From Turneriella parva DSM 21527 (GTDB taxonomy: Bacteria > Spirochaetota > Leptospiria > Turneriellales > Turneriellaceae): 64,000 bases of DNA. The notes beneath the pieces were generated by a model. The model saw nothing but the letters and a program-made list of their open reading frames with translations, did not search any database and was not told where the DNA came from. Shown piece by piece: positions 57,813 through 64,000 of this stretch (the first letter of the stretch is position 1; every line of letters starts with the position of its first letter). The stretch covers positions 2,976,001-3,040,000 of the forward strand of contig NC_018020.1 of assembly GCF_000266885.1 (NCBI RefSeq). The letters are read 5' to 3'. The position numbers and the translations under genes are program-made.

Positions 57813-58259
57813 ATGGCGGTTGCCGCCCTTGAAACAAAACACGACGACGCTGTGAAACCAAAGTTTTCCGTTTTCTCCCTCGCCTGGGACAGGCTCGGCG
57901 TCATCATGTCGGGCCTCTGCCTCATTGATTGCCTGGTGCTGCCCGTTGTTTCGACGCTGCTGATCAGCCTGCAGTCTTCGATCGGTTGGGTGAAAGAGCT
58001 GCATTGGTACCTTCTGCCGGTGATCGGCATTACCGGTGGTATTGCATTTCACCACAGCTTCAAGGCGCACCGGGCCTATTCGATTGTTGCGAGCGGCGTC
58101 GTAGGTTACCTGATGCTTGCTTTCGGCGAGCTTTTTGAGCCGGCTTTCGGCTTTAAATCGATCAACTATGTGAGCGTTACCGGTTCTGCACTACTGATTT
58201 CTGCGCATGTGCGCAATCTGTTGCTCCATAACCGCGGGCACGCGCATCACGAGCACTGA
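57813..58259 (+). CDS. MerC-domain membrane protein
   Basis: A 148-residue protein with four membrane helices. The first contains the metal-binding pair C36 and C40 in SGLCLIDCLVLPV, as in MerC mercury transporters. A His-rich tail (HNRGHAHHEH) suggests binding of a divalent metal such as zinc. With a Fur-family gene next to it and a Fur-type box in its promoter, a role in zinc or other metal uptake is more likely than mercury resistance. No merA, merP or merR is nearby. No ribosome site is visible, so leaderless translation is possible. Its end overlaps the convergent fur gene by 13 bases. Confidence 0.8.
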   Translation: MAVAALETKHDDAVKPKFSVFSLAWDRLGVIMSGLCLIDCLVLPVVSTLLISLQSSIGWVKELHWYLLPVIGITGGIAFHHSFKAHRAYSIVASGVVGYLMLAFGELFEPAFGFKSINYVSVTGSALLISAHVRNLLLHNRGHAHHEH

Positions 58260-58636
58260 GCGCACGCACCGTAAAAAGTAAATTCGTGCGCCGAAAGGCG
58301 AAAACCGGGTGGCAGAAATTTCTGTAATTCGATTCCCGGGCAACCCGGCAGGTCATAGACCTTGCCGCAGGTATTGCATTTGAAATGGTGGTGGTGGTGC
58401 AGGTGTGCTTTTTCATACAGCGCCTCGCCGCCCGGCATCTGTACAGCCTGAATTTCGTTGGCTTCGAGCAGTGCATTGACTGTTCTGTAAATCGTCGCCT
58501 GGCCGATCTTGGGTTGCTGTTCTTGAGCGAGCGTGACGAGGTTGGCAATTGTCAGCGGCCGGTCTGACTGCATGATGATTTCGTGTATAATAGATCGCTG
58601 TTTGGTCTGTCTTTGACCGATTTTCAGCTTCGACAT
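58247..58636 (-). CDS. Fur-family metalloregulator (Zur/PerR/Fur type)
   Basis: A 129-residue repressor. The winged-helix half carries IGQATIYRTVNALLEANEI, the DNA-recognition helix. The dimerisation half has LHHHHHFKCNTCGKVYDL and ends GACAQC: two CxxC pairs (Cys87/90 and Cys125/128) for structural zinc, and a His cluster for the sensing site. The pattern fits Zur or PerR better than classic Fur, but the metal is not certain. The ATG at 58636 is preferred to one 9 codons upstream. It lies convergent to and overlaps the merC-like gene, and diverges from tsaE. Confidence 0.88.
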   Translation of the reverse strand: MSKLKIGQRQTKQRSIIHEIIMQSDRPLTIANLVTLAQEQQPKIGQATIYRTVNALLEANEIQAVQMPGGEALYEKAHLHHHHHFKCNTCGKVYDLPGCPGIELQKFLPPGFRLSAHEFTFYGACAQCS

Positions 58637-58696
58637 GCGGATACACAACCAATCAGGGGACAAGGCAGCAATTTCTTATTGATCCGCCGCGCGCCG

Positions 58697-59185
58697 ATGA
58701 GAATGGCCGTAGGTCGATATTGTTCTTTGCGCCCTGTCTCGAACGGGCATGCTTCACGCAGAGTGACATTTGAGGCTCATGACCTTGCCGGCTTTGAGTC
58801 TGCTGCCCGAAAATTGGGTGAAACCCTGAGCGCGCCTGCTCTGGTGCTGCTGAGCGGCGACCTTGGCGCCGGCAAAACAACTTTTGTGGCTGCTCTGCTC
58901 AAAAGCCGCGGCATTGACTCTGTGACATCCCCGACATTCAATTTGCGCAATGATTATGCCGCAGGTGCCTGGCGCGCCGTGCACATTGACTTCTATCGAT
59001 TGAAAGAAAGCGACAGTGCCTTCGACCTGCTGCCGCCTGATGAAGACTATTCCGATGCATTGGTTTTTGTCGAGTGGCCAGAAAAGGCGCCGCCGCAGTT
59101 ACTTGCTCCGTTCGGGCAAAAGCTGCAGGTCAACATTGCCCTAAAGGCAGATGGCGGCCGCAGCATCAGCTGGCAGAGCGCATGA
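58697..59185 (+). CDS. tsaE: tRNA threonylcarbamoyladenosine synthesis ATPase TsaE
   Basis: A P-loop ATPase needed with TsaB and TsaD for the t6A37 modification of tRNAs that read ANN codons. Walker A is LLSGDLGAGKTTFV, then VTSPTFNLRNDY and VHIDFYRLK, and late FVEWPEKAP. The start is uncertain: ATG at 58697 gives 163 residues, but conserved sequence starts near the GTG at 58763 (VTFEAHDLAGFE). The stop overlaps the tsaB start as ATGA. Confidence 0.88.
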   Translation: MRMAVGRYCSLRPVSNGHASRRVTFEAHDLAGFESAARKLGETLSAPALVLLSGDLGAGKTTFVAALLKSRGIDSVTSPTFNLRNDYAAGAWRAVHIDFYRLKESDSAFDLLPPDEDYSDALVFVEWPEKAPPQLLAPFGQKLQVNIALKADGGRSISWQSA

Positions 59186-59835
59186 AACTGCCGGCGCTCA
59201 TCATCGACACTTCGAGTCGCTACCTCGTCGCGGGCAGAATCGAAAACACGGGGCCGTTAAAGCTCACCGCAGCGGAGAGCATGGTGCAGGGCGAAGACGC
59301 AGTCGACAACGCTGTGCATGCACTTTTTCCCGATCTGCGCGACCTGCAATCGCTTTTGCTGGGGCAGGGCCCGGGCTCGTTTGTGGGGCTCAGGTCGTCA
59401 TTTGCCTATGCGCGCATGCTCGTGATGCTCAGAAATGTGGAGTGCAGAGTTTTCTGGTCGTCGTTGCTGTGGCGGCAGATATTCTCTGTACCCGACGACG
59501 CGTGGCTACTCACCCGCACGAACGCGAAACTCTATTATGCTGACCGTTTCGCACCCGAGCGCGAGGCGCTTGCGGTAGAAGCTGATGCTGCGCTCAGCCT
59601 GGGCGGAGGGCTCTACTGTGTGCAAGACAGTTGGCTACCGCAGGCGAAAAATGCCGCGGGCACAGCACAAACCAAAATCGGCATCATGCTCAACATGGCC
59701 GAATCCAGCTGGTCATTGCCAGACGGTTGGCTCTCTCATGTGAATCCCGGTGAACCGCTGCAGCACGATGCGCTGCAGCCAGTCTACGGGCACGATCTGA
59801 ATCTCAAACTGGCAAAAGGAAATAATGATGGATAA
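59182..59835 (+). CDS. tsaB: tRNA threonylcarbamoyladenosine synthesis scaffold TsaB
   Basis: A 217-residue ASKHA-fold protein. The start PALIIDTSSRYLVAG and the segment LLLGQGPGSFVGLRSSFAYARML are the TsaB marks. TsaB holds TsaD and TsaE together. It is somewhat diverged (EDAVDNAVHALFPDL, few conserved residues in the C-terminal half), yet in the expected place. It overlaps tsaE by 4 bases and rnr by 11 bases, so all three are translationally linked. Confidence 0.85.
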   Translation: MKLPALIIDTSSRYLVAGRIENTGPLKLTAAESMVQGEDAVDNAVHALFPDLRDLQSLLLGQGPGSFVGLRSSFAYARMLVMLRNVECRVFWSSLLWRQIFSVPDDAWLLTRTNAKLYYADRFAPEREALAVEADAALSLGGGLYCVQDSWLPQAKNAAGTAQTKIGIMLNMAESSWSLPDGWLSHVNPGEPLQHDALQPVYGHDLNLKLAKGNNDG

Positions 59836-62032
59836 ACAAACTGAAAAACTTATAGACCGGTGGCTGTTTCACGCCGCCAAATCGGGCGATCTGAAGCTGC
59901 CATTGTCCCGGGGCAATGAACGGCCTGAGCCGAAGGCAGAAAACACTGTACCTGCGAAAAAAAGTTCGCGCCGGGCAAAAAAGAAGAATCCCGAAGTCGC
60001 CAAGGCTGTGCAGGTCACTTTTGACCGGCACACCACCGAAGCGCTGAATTTTCTCATGGCTGCCGGTGTCGTGACGCTGAAGAACAACCAGTACTTCATT
60101 CAGAACCAGTTTACCGGGGCATTCAGCGCGGCGAAGTCAGGGGTTGGCTTTGTGCCCGCTGCTTCGCGTGTCGAGGCCGTCGTGCCTTTTGCAGAACGCG
60201 GCGGGGCTCTGCACCGCGATAAGGTGCGCATTCGCGTCACGGGTTTTGGCCGTGGCCGCATGACCGCGCGGGTCGAGGCGATTGTTGAACCATTTTCGGG
60301 TGAATACCTGGCACGGCTTTCGGGCCCGGCACGAGGGGCCGATGAGCTGCAGCTTGCAGAACTCGTCGACTTACCCGACCGCCCTTATGTACTCGTGGCA
60401 AAGTCTCGGCACGCAGCGAAGAAGAAACGCAAGGGTGACGCCGATGAATCGCTGATCTACCTGACCCGAACCACGCAGCAAAAGCAGTATATGCGCGAGC
60501 ATTCATCGGGTGGTTACAGCCGGGCGCAGGCATTCGTCTTTGAACCTTCGGGCAGGGCGGTGCGTGAAGACCGCCGCGGCGATCTCGAGAGGCTGCGGCT
60601 CAGGTTCATGCTGCCCGAAGACTTTGGCAAAGAGCTGATACCGGCAAAAAGCGAGCTGAACCGCATGGTGAAAGCCGAAATGAAGAATAAGTCGCGCCAG
60701 CGCGTGACCGACCGCTATATCTTCACGATCGACGGTGAAGACGCGAAAGACTTTGACGATGCAATTTCGGTGACCAAAAGGCCGAATGGCTATGAACTCG
60801 ATGTGCACATCGCCGATGTCTCGTTTTTCGTGAAACCCGGCACGAAACTTTTCGACGAAGCTTTGAGGCGCGGCAATAGCTATTATCTCGCCGGTGGCGT
60901 GATACCGATGCTGCCCGAAATACTGTCGAATGAGTTCTGCAGCCTTAAACCCAAGACAGACAGACTTGCGTTTACCGCCCGCATGTTTTTCGACGCGACG
61001 GGCCGCATGACAGGCCATGAAATTTTTCGCTCATCGATATTCATCAACAAGCGCTACACCTATAAAGAAGCGCACCTCGATCTGAAGAAAAAATCGTCAT
61101 TGCTGGCGCCCGCGCTTGAACTCGCCAACGTGCTGATTCAGCGGCGCGACCGCGAAGGGCGCATTGACCTCAATATCGCCGAGCAAAAGGCCGTCTATGA
61201 CAAACAAGGGCGTTTTCGCGGCATCGATTTGCAGCAACGACTTGATTCACACCGGCTTGTCGAAGAATGCATGCTGAGTGCCAACCAGGCGGTGGCAAAT
61301 TATGCCAACCGCCATGGAATTCCCGTGTTGCACCGCAACCACGAAAGCATGCCGCCCGAAAAACTTGAGAAGCTGAACCGCTATCTCGAGAAATATGCCT
61401 CGCGCCTCAAGATACGCGCCGTCGACCAGAAAGAGATCGGTCGCGTGCTCGCGCACGAGGGGCTTGACCCGGTGCGCGAAGTCTTTCAGTTCTTGCTTTT
61501 GCGGTCGTTCATGCAGGCAAACTACATGCCCGAGTCAAAAGGGCACTGGGGCCTGGCTTTTGAAGAATATGCGCACTTCACGTCGCCGATTCGCCGCTTT
61601 GCCGATCTGGTGACGCACCTGCAGCTCGCATCGCACCTGGAAAAACAAAAACGCACCTTCAACATGGGTGAGCTCGAATACTTTGGGCGAGAAGCTTCGC
61701 GGCTCGAGCGCATTGCCTTTGAGGCCGAAAGGTCTGACAAAAAGCTGCTCGCTGTCCGTTCTATGGGCAACCGCATCGGTGAATCATTCAATTGCTGGCT
61801 AAGCGGATTTACCCCTGACCGGCTGTTTGTCGCCCTGACTGATTTTCCCGCTGAAGGCGAGATCAGCGCCATGGCGGTCGACCGCCGCGGCGAAATTCGC
61901 ATTATCGATGACTTCAGCGTCTACGCCGGTAAGCTGCAAAAAACGCTCTCGTTGGGCGATAAATTCAAGGTACGGTTATTGCGGGCAGACCCAATCGAGA
62001 TGGCGCTGCAGTTCGAACCCGAAAGGTTCTGA
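59825..62032 (+). CDS. rnr: Ribonuclease R (RNase II family exoribonuclease)
   Basis: A 735-residue 3'-5' exonuclease. The N-terminus is basic and Lys-rich (about 38-60), followed by cold-shock-like domains, then the RNB catalytic domain with the acidic active site IDGEDAKDFDDAISV and YLAGGVIPMLPEILSNEFCSL, and FTSPIRRFADLVTHLQL. A C-terminal S1-like domain ends the protein (FNCWLSGFTPDRLFVAL). It is involved in mRNA and rRNA decay. The start overlaps tsaB; two ATGs in tandem (59825, 59828) are possible. Confidence 0.94.
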   Translation: MMDKQTEKLIDRWLFHAAKSGDLKLPLSRGNERPEPKAENTVPAKKSSRRAKKKNPEVAKAVQVTFDRHTTEALNFLMAAGVVTLKNNQYFIQNQFTGAFSAAKSGVGFVPAASRVEAVVPFAERGGALHRDKVRIRVTGFGRGRMTARVEAIVEPFSGEYLARLSGPARGADELQLAELVDLPDRPYVLVAKSRHAAKKKRKGDADESLIYLTRTTQQKQYMREHSSGGYSRAQAFVFEPSGRAVREDRRGDLERLRLRFMLPEDFGKELIPAKSELNRMVKAEMKNKSRQRVTDRYIFTIDGEDAKDFDDAISVTKRPNGYELDVHIADVSFFVKPGTKLFDEALRRGNSYYLAGGVIPMLPEILSNEFCSLKPKTDRLAFTARMFFDATGRMTGHEIFRSSIFINKRYTYKEAHLDLKKKSSLLAPALELANVLIQRRDREGRIDLNIAEQKAVYDKQGRFRGIDLQQRLDSHRLVEECMLSANQAVANYANRHGIPVLHRNHESMPPEKLEKLNRYLEKYASRLKIRAVDQKEIGRVLAHEGLDPVREVFQFLLLRSFMQANYMPESKGHWGLAFEEYAHFTSPIRRFADLVTHLQLASHLEKQKRTFNMGELEYFGREASRLERIAFEAERSDKKLLAVRSMGNRIGESFNCWLSGFTPDRLFVALTDFPAEGEISAMAVDRRGEIRIIDDFSVYAGKLQKTLSLGDKFKVRLLRADPIEMALQFEPERF

Positions 62033-62085
62033 CAAAAAAACCGACAAGTAATTGACAGCGCGCGGCGCGGTAAGGGTTATTCATT

Positions 62086-62430
62086 GTGGTCGAGATGCAT
62101 GAAAGAGACGGCATACCGTGCGCGCGCATTACCGCGGCGCAGTTGCACATGTACTTTATTCCCGACCTGAAAGAGAAGCTGCTCGATACGGTGAGCAGCG
62201 AACCCGATAACCTGATTATTGATCTCACCCGGGTCGAATATCTTGATTCTTCGGCCATGGGTGTACTGTTTCAGGTGCAGAAAAAAATGCACGCGTATGG
62301 CGGCGCCCTCTATCTGGTGGGCATAAATGCCACGATCGAAATGGTGTTTAAGCTGACCAAGTCAGACCAGCATTTCACGGTTTTTGCCGACGAAAAAGCG
62401 GCAGTCGCCGCAATTCAGTCAAAACGCTAG
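62086..62430 (+). CDS. STAS-domain anti-sigma factor antagonist
   Basis: A 114-residue SpoIIAA-like protein. The phosphorylation loop is VEYLDSSAMGVLFQ (Ser about residues 59-60), preceded by LIIDLTR and followed by LYLVGINATIEMVFKLTK. In partner-switch systems the unphosphorylated form sequesters an anti-sigma kinase. No RsbW-like kinase is in the window, so the partner is elsewhere. The start is GTG at 62086 (AAGGG 9 bases upstream) or ATG at 62095. A TTGACA hexamer at 62052-62057 could be its -35. The stop codon is part of the terminator stem. Confidence 0.88.
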   Translation: MVEMHERDGIPCARITAAQLHMYFIPDLKEKLLDTVSSEPDNLIIDLTRVEYLDSSAMGVLFQVQKKMHAYGGALYLVGINATIEMVFKLTKSDQHFTVFADEKAAVAAIQSKR

Positions 62431-62463
62431 CAGGTGCCTCAAAAAGCAACCTGCTAGTTTTTT
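62427..62463 (+). terminator. Rho-independent terminator of the STAS gene
   Basis: CTAGCAGGT / 13-base loop / ACCTGCTAG, then TTTTTT. A perfect 9-bp stem with a T-run; the TAG stop codon of the STAS gene (62428-62430) lies inside the 5' arm. Confidence 0.9.
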
Positions 62464-62469
62464 AGTCTC

Positions 62470-62817
62470 TCAGATTCGTGCGCGCAATGCGTTGATGCGA
62501 TCGATCAGGTCTGCCTTGTTTTTCGCATCGCTGAAGTGGTGCGCCACCCCCGCGAAAATCACAAAAAAGACCGCGACGCCCGAAGAAATATTCAGCACAA
62601 GCAGCATCGCTTCGGAATAAACCAGCGTCCGTCCGAACAGGTAAAATGAGAGTGGCGTCGCCAGTAGCAGCACGACGGCCGCCGCAAATTTCCACGGTTG
62701 CATCAGCGGAATACGCATCAACTCGTGAATCTTCAGCCGCAATGACTCAGGTGCCCTGCGGGTATATTCGTCACCGACCGCGCGGTGTACGGCATCAGGA
62801 TATTTGTACTTCTTCAT
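62470..62817 (-). CDS. Two-helix membrane protein, possible anti-sigma factor
   Basis: A 115-residue protein: an N-terminal cytoplasmic part (MKKYKYPDAVHRAVGDEYTR), helices at about 43-62 and 68-92, and a C-terminal helix with charged residues (HHFSDAKNKADLIDRINALR). It follows an ECF sigma gene after 54 bases on the same strand. Position and topology suit an anti-sigma factor, but the usual zinc-binding (HxxxCxxC) motif is absent, so this is inference only. Confidence 0.6.
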   Translation of the reverse strand: MKKYKYPDAVHRAVGDEYTRRAPESLRLKIHELMRIPLMQPWKFAAAVVLLLATPLSFYLFGRTLVYSEAMLLVLNISSGVAVFFVIFAGVAHHFSDAKNKADLIDRINALRARI

Positions 62818-62871
62818 ATTACCCCTTCGCCAACGTGGCCCTTTCGACAGTATTAATATACAATTTGCCCT

Positions 62872-63378
62872 TCATTTTTCCATTTTTTGGCGCAAGATAT
62901 GCTTCGCCCGGTGCACGTTTGCCTTGAGCGTGCCTTCTTTCATACCGGTAATTTCTGATATCTCACTGTATGGCATATTTTCAAAGAATAGCAAGATCAG
63001 CGGAATGCGGTAATTGTCTGGCAGCGTGGCAATGTGCTGCCTCAATTCGGTAATTTCGTCTTCGTCGAATGAGGTTTCGGGCTCATGGGCGGCGATGTCG
63101 AAGTTTTCAATAGTTTCGGTGACGAAGCGTTTCTTGCGCCGCAGGTCTTCGAGGCCAAAGTTCCAGGCGAGGCGGTAGAGCCAGGTTGAAAATGCCGAAC
63201 GCCCGGCGAATTTGCCGAGTTGCTTCAAAGCAAAGACGTAGACCGACTGCGCAAAATCTGACGCATCGTCTTCATTGCCGCGGTAGAGTTTCAGGCCAAT
63301 CGAATAGATCATATCGAGAGCCTTCTCGAATTCACGGTCGTACTCGTCTTTTGCAAGAAGCGGCTCATTTGCCAGCAT
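62872..63378 (-). CDS. ECF-type RNA polymerase sigma factor
   Basis: About 168 residues. Region 2 (DASDFAQSVYVFALKQLGKFAGRSAFSTWLYRLAWNF, given as the segments DFAQSVYVFA and STWLYRLAWN) recognises the -10. Region 4 (LPDNYRIPLILLFFENMPYSEISEITG, with MKEGTLKANVHRAKHIL as the helix-turn-helix) recognises the -35. The ATG at 63378 is preferred over a TTG 13 codons upstream; it overlaps the end of the preceding membrane-protein gene. Membrane proteins on both sides suggest signal-controlled release. Confidence 0.9.
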   Translation of the reverse strand: MLANEPLLAKDEYDREFEKALDMIYSIGLKLYRGNEDDASDFAQSVYVFALKQLGKFAGRSAFSTWLYRLAWNFGLEDLRRKKRFVTETIENFDIAAHEPETSFDEDEITELRQHIATLPDNYRIPLILLFFENMPYSEISEITGMKEGTLKANVHRAKHILRQKMEK

Positions 63379-63763
63379 GTGCTCCGGCTTTGCGATCTGA
63401 TAAATAGTAGAACACAACGAGGCCTATACCTGCGCAAAGCGGTATCAGCCCCCCCAGAATGCCGGGGTTAGCAGGGCGGGTAAACAGAAAGAACAGAGTC
63501 AGCGGCAAACCCGCCGAAAAGCTGAGGCAGCCGGTGAGCAGGCTGATAAAGCGCAGATGGTCTCTCGCGCTGTCAGTAGGTATCTGCAGCCTGATCTTCT
63601 CTTTGCGCAGGCGGTAGTTATAGAGCATCAGAAAAAACACAAGAACAGAGCCAAAAACCACCGCGACCATCGGCACGATAGAGAGAATAATATCGCCCGT
63701 ATGCGAGGTGCTGATGCAGCGTTCGAGCATCGCCTCAAGACCTTTTATATTTTGAGAATCCAT
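63365..63763 (-). CDS. Two- to three-helix membrane protein linked to an ECF sigma factor
   Basis: About 132 residues: a polar N-terminus, membrane helices at about 28-48, 72-93 and 98-118, and a basic linker (YNYRLRKEKIRLQIPTD) between the first two. The ATG at 63763 is favoured because AGGTGG lies 6 bases before it; a GTG three codons upstream is possible. The last 14 bases overlap the sigma gene. Small membrane proteins beside ECF genes often act as sensors or anti-sigma factors, but I recognise no family with certainty. Confidence 0.65.
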   Translation of the reverse strand: MDSQNIKGLEAMLERCISTSHTGDIILSIVPMVAVVFGSVLVFFLMLYNYRLRKEKIRLQIPTDSARDHLRFISLLTGCLSFSAGLPLTLFFLFTRPANPGILGGLIPLCAGIGLVVFYYLSDRKAGAHAGK

Positions 63764-63839
63764 ACGAACCACCTGTTAGATGCAGATTTGCCCCCGAAGG
63801 TTGCAAATAAACGCGCCACAATGGCGATGCGGCGTAAAG

Positions 63840-64000
63840 CTAAGGTGAGGATATCAACTGCGCGAAGGCTGTGATCGAAGTTCGGGCCTCGGCGCTGAGT
63901 TCTAATGTGTCGGCGGTCACATAGGTATCGACATGTGCCTCGACCACGTTCACCGAATGCTCCTGCGCGTGGTGTTGCATGAACGGCAGAATCTCGCCGA
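63840..64000 (-). CDS. C-terminal part of an unassigned protein, cut by the window end
   Basis: A minus-strand frame is open from the window's end to TAG at 63842-63840, giving 52 codons beginning GEILPFMQHHAQEHSVNVVE and ending ITAFAQLISSP. Composition is protein-like (Val/Thr/Ala/Glu, no low complexity). The family cannot be told from this piece. It lies 76 bases upstream of the ECF cassette on the same strand and could be its first gene. Confidence 0.55.
   Translation of the reverse strand, partial: GEILPFMQHHAQEHSVNVVEAHVDTYVTADTLELSAEARTSITAFAQLISSP

Noticed and set aside
57813-58259. Mercury resistance operon
   Set aside because: Only the MerC-type domain is present; no MerR, MerA, MerP or MerT, and the neighbour is Fur-type.

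Overview
The window reads as a chromosomal segment of a diderm bacterium, most consistent with the Leptospiraceae branch of the spirochaetes (a Turneriella/Leptonema-like organism; genus assignment is from memory, not computed). Support: lipid A biosynthesis (lpxD), signal-peptide beta-barrel-like proteins ending in aromatic residues, lipoproteins, FlgM, a B12-dependent ribonucleotide reductase, moderate GC, and RpoB with Asn at the rifampicin-pocket position 531 (E. coli numbering), as reported for other spirochaetes. No phage, insertion sequence, integron or CRISPR array is visible.

Left part (1-11.7 kb), mostly minus strand: two unassigned proteins; a 1308-residue surface protein joining a phospholipase D module, two lamin-tail-like domains and a seven-repeat propeller; a fused ATP-grasp/FMN hydroxy-acid dehydrogenase; and a tightly packed trio of six-hairpin glycosidase-like protein, voltage-sensor-type K+ channel and lipoate ligase.

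Middle-left (11.9-26.1 kb): nrdJ, ppnP, lpxD, a metal-ligand-less iron-ADH homologue coupled to a secreted protein, flgM, an outer-membrane-type protein, a beta-CASP metallohydrolase, and an oppD-rnhA-dinG minus-strand operon.

Centre (26.2-41.1 kb): tRNA-Ser(TGA), tRNA-Ser(GCT), tRNA-Thr(GGT), tRNA-Trp(CCA), then secE-nusG-rplK-rplA-rplJ-rplL-rpoB-rpoC-rpsL-rpsG-fusA. This is the transcription/translation core; tuf and the S10 cluster do not follow fusA. A large tRNA-derived palindrome overlaps tRNA-Thr.

Right part (41.1-64 kb): putative aminopeptidase, lepA-pgeF, envelope proteins, nadA (start codon inside a large hairpin), a TPR membrane protein, a hybrid histidine kinase, purD, a lipoprotein, a membrane class III cyclase, a PHB-depolymerase-like esterase, a merC/Fur-family pair with a likely Fur-type operator, tsaE-tsaB-rnr, a STAS antagonist, and a three-gene ECF sigma cassette. 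Both window ends cut through genes.

Strongest candidates for undescribed biology are the ATP-grasp/FMN fusion, the PLD-propeller surface protein, and the ECF cassette. All functional statements are from reading sequence; no database search was run.
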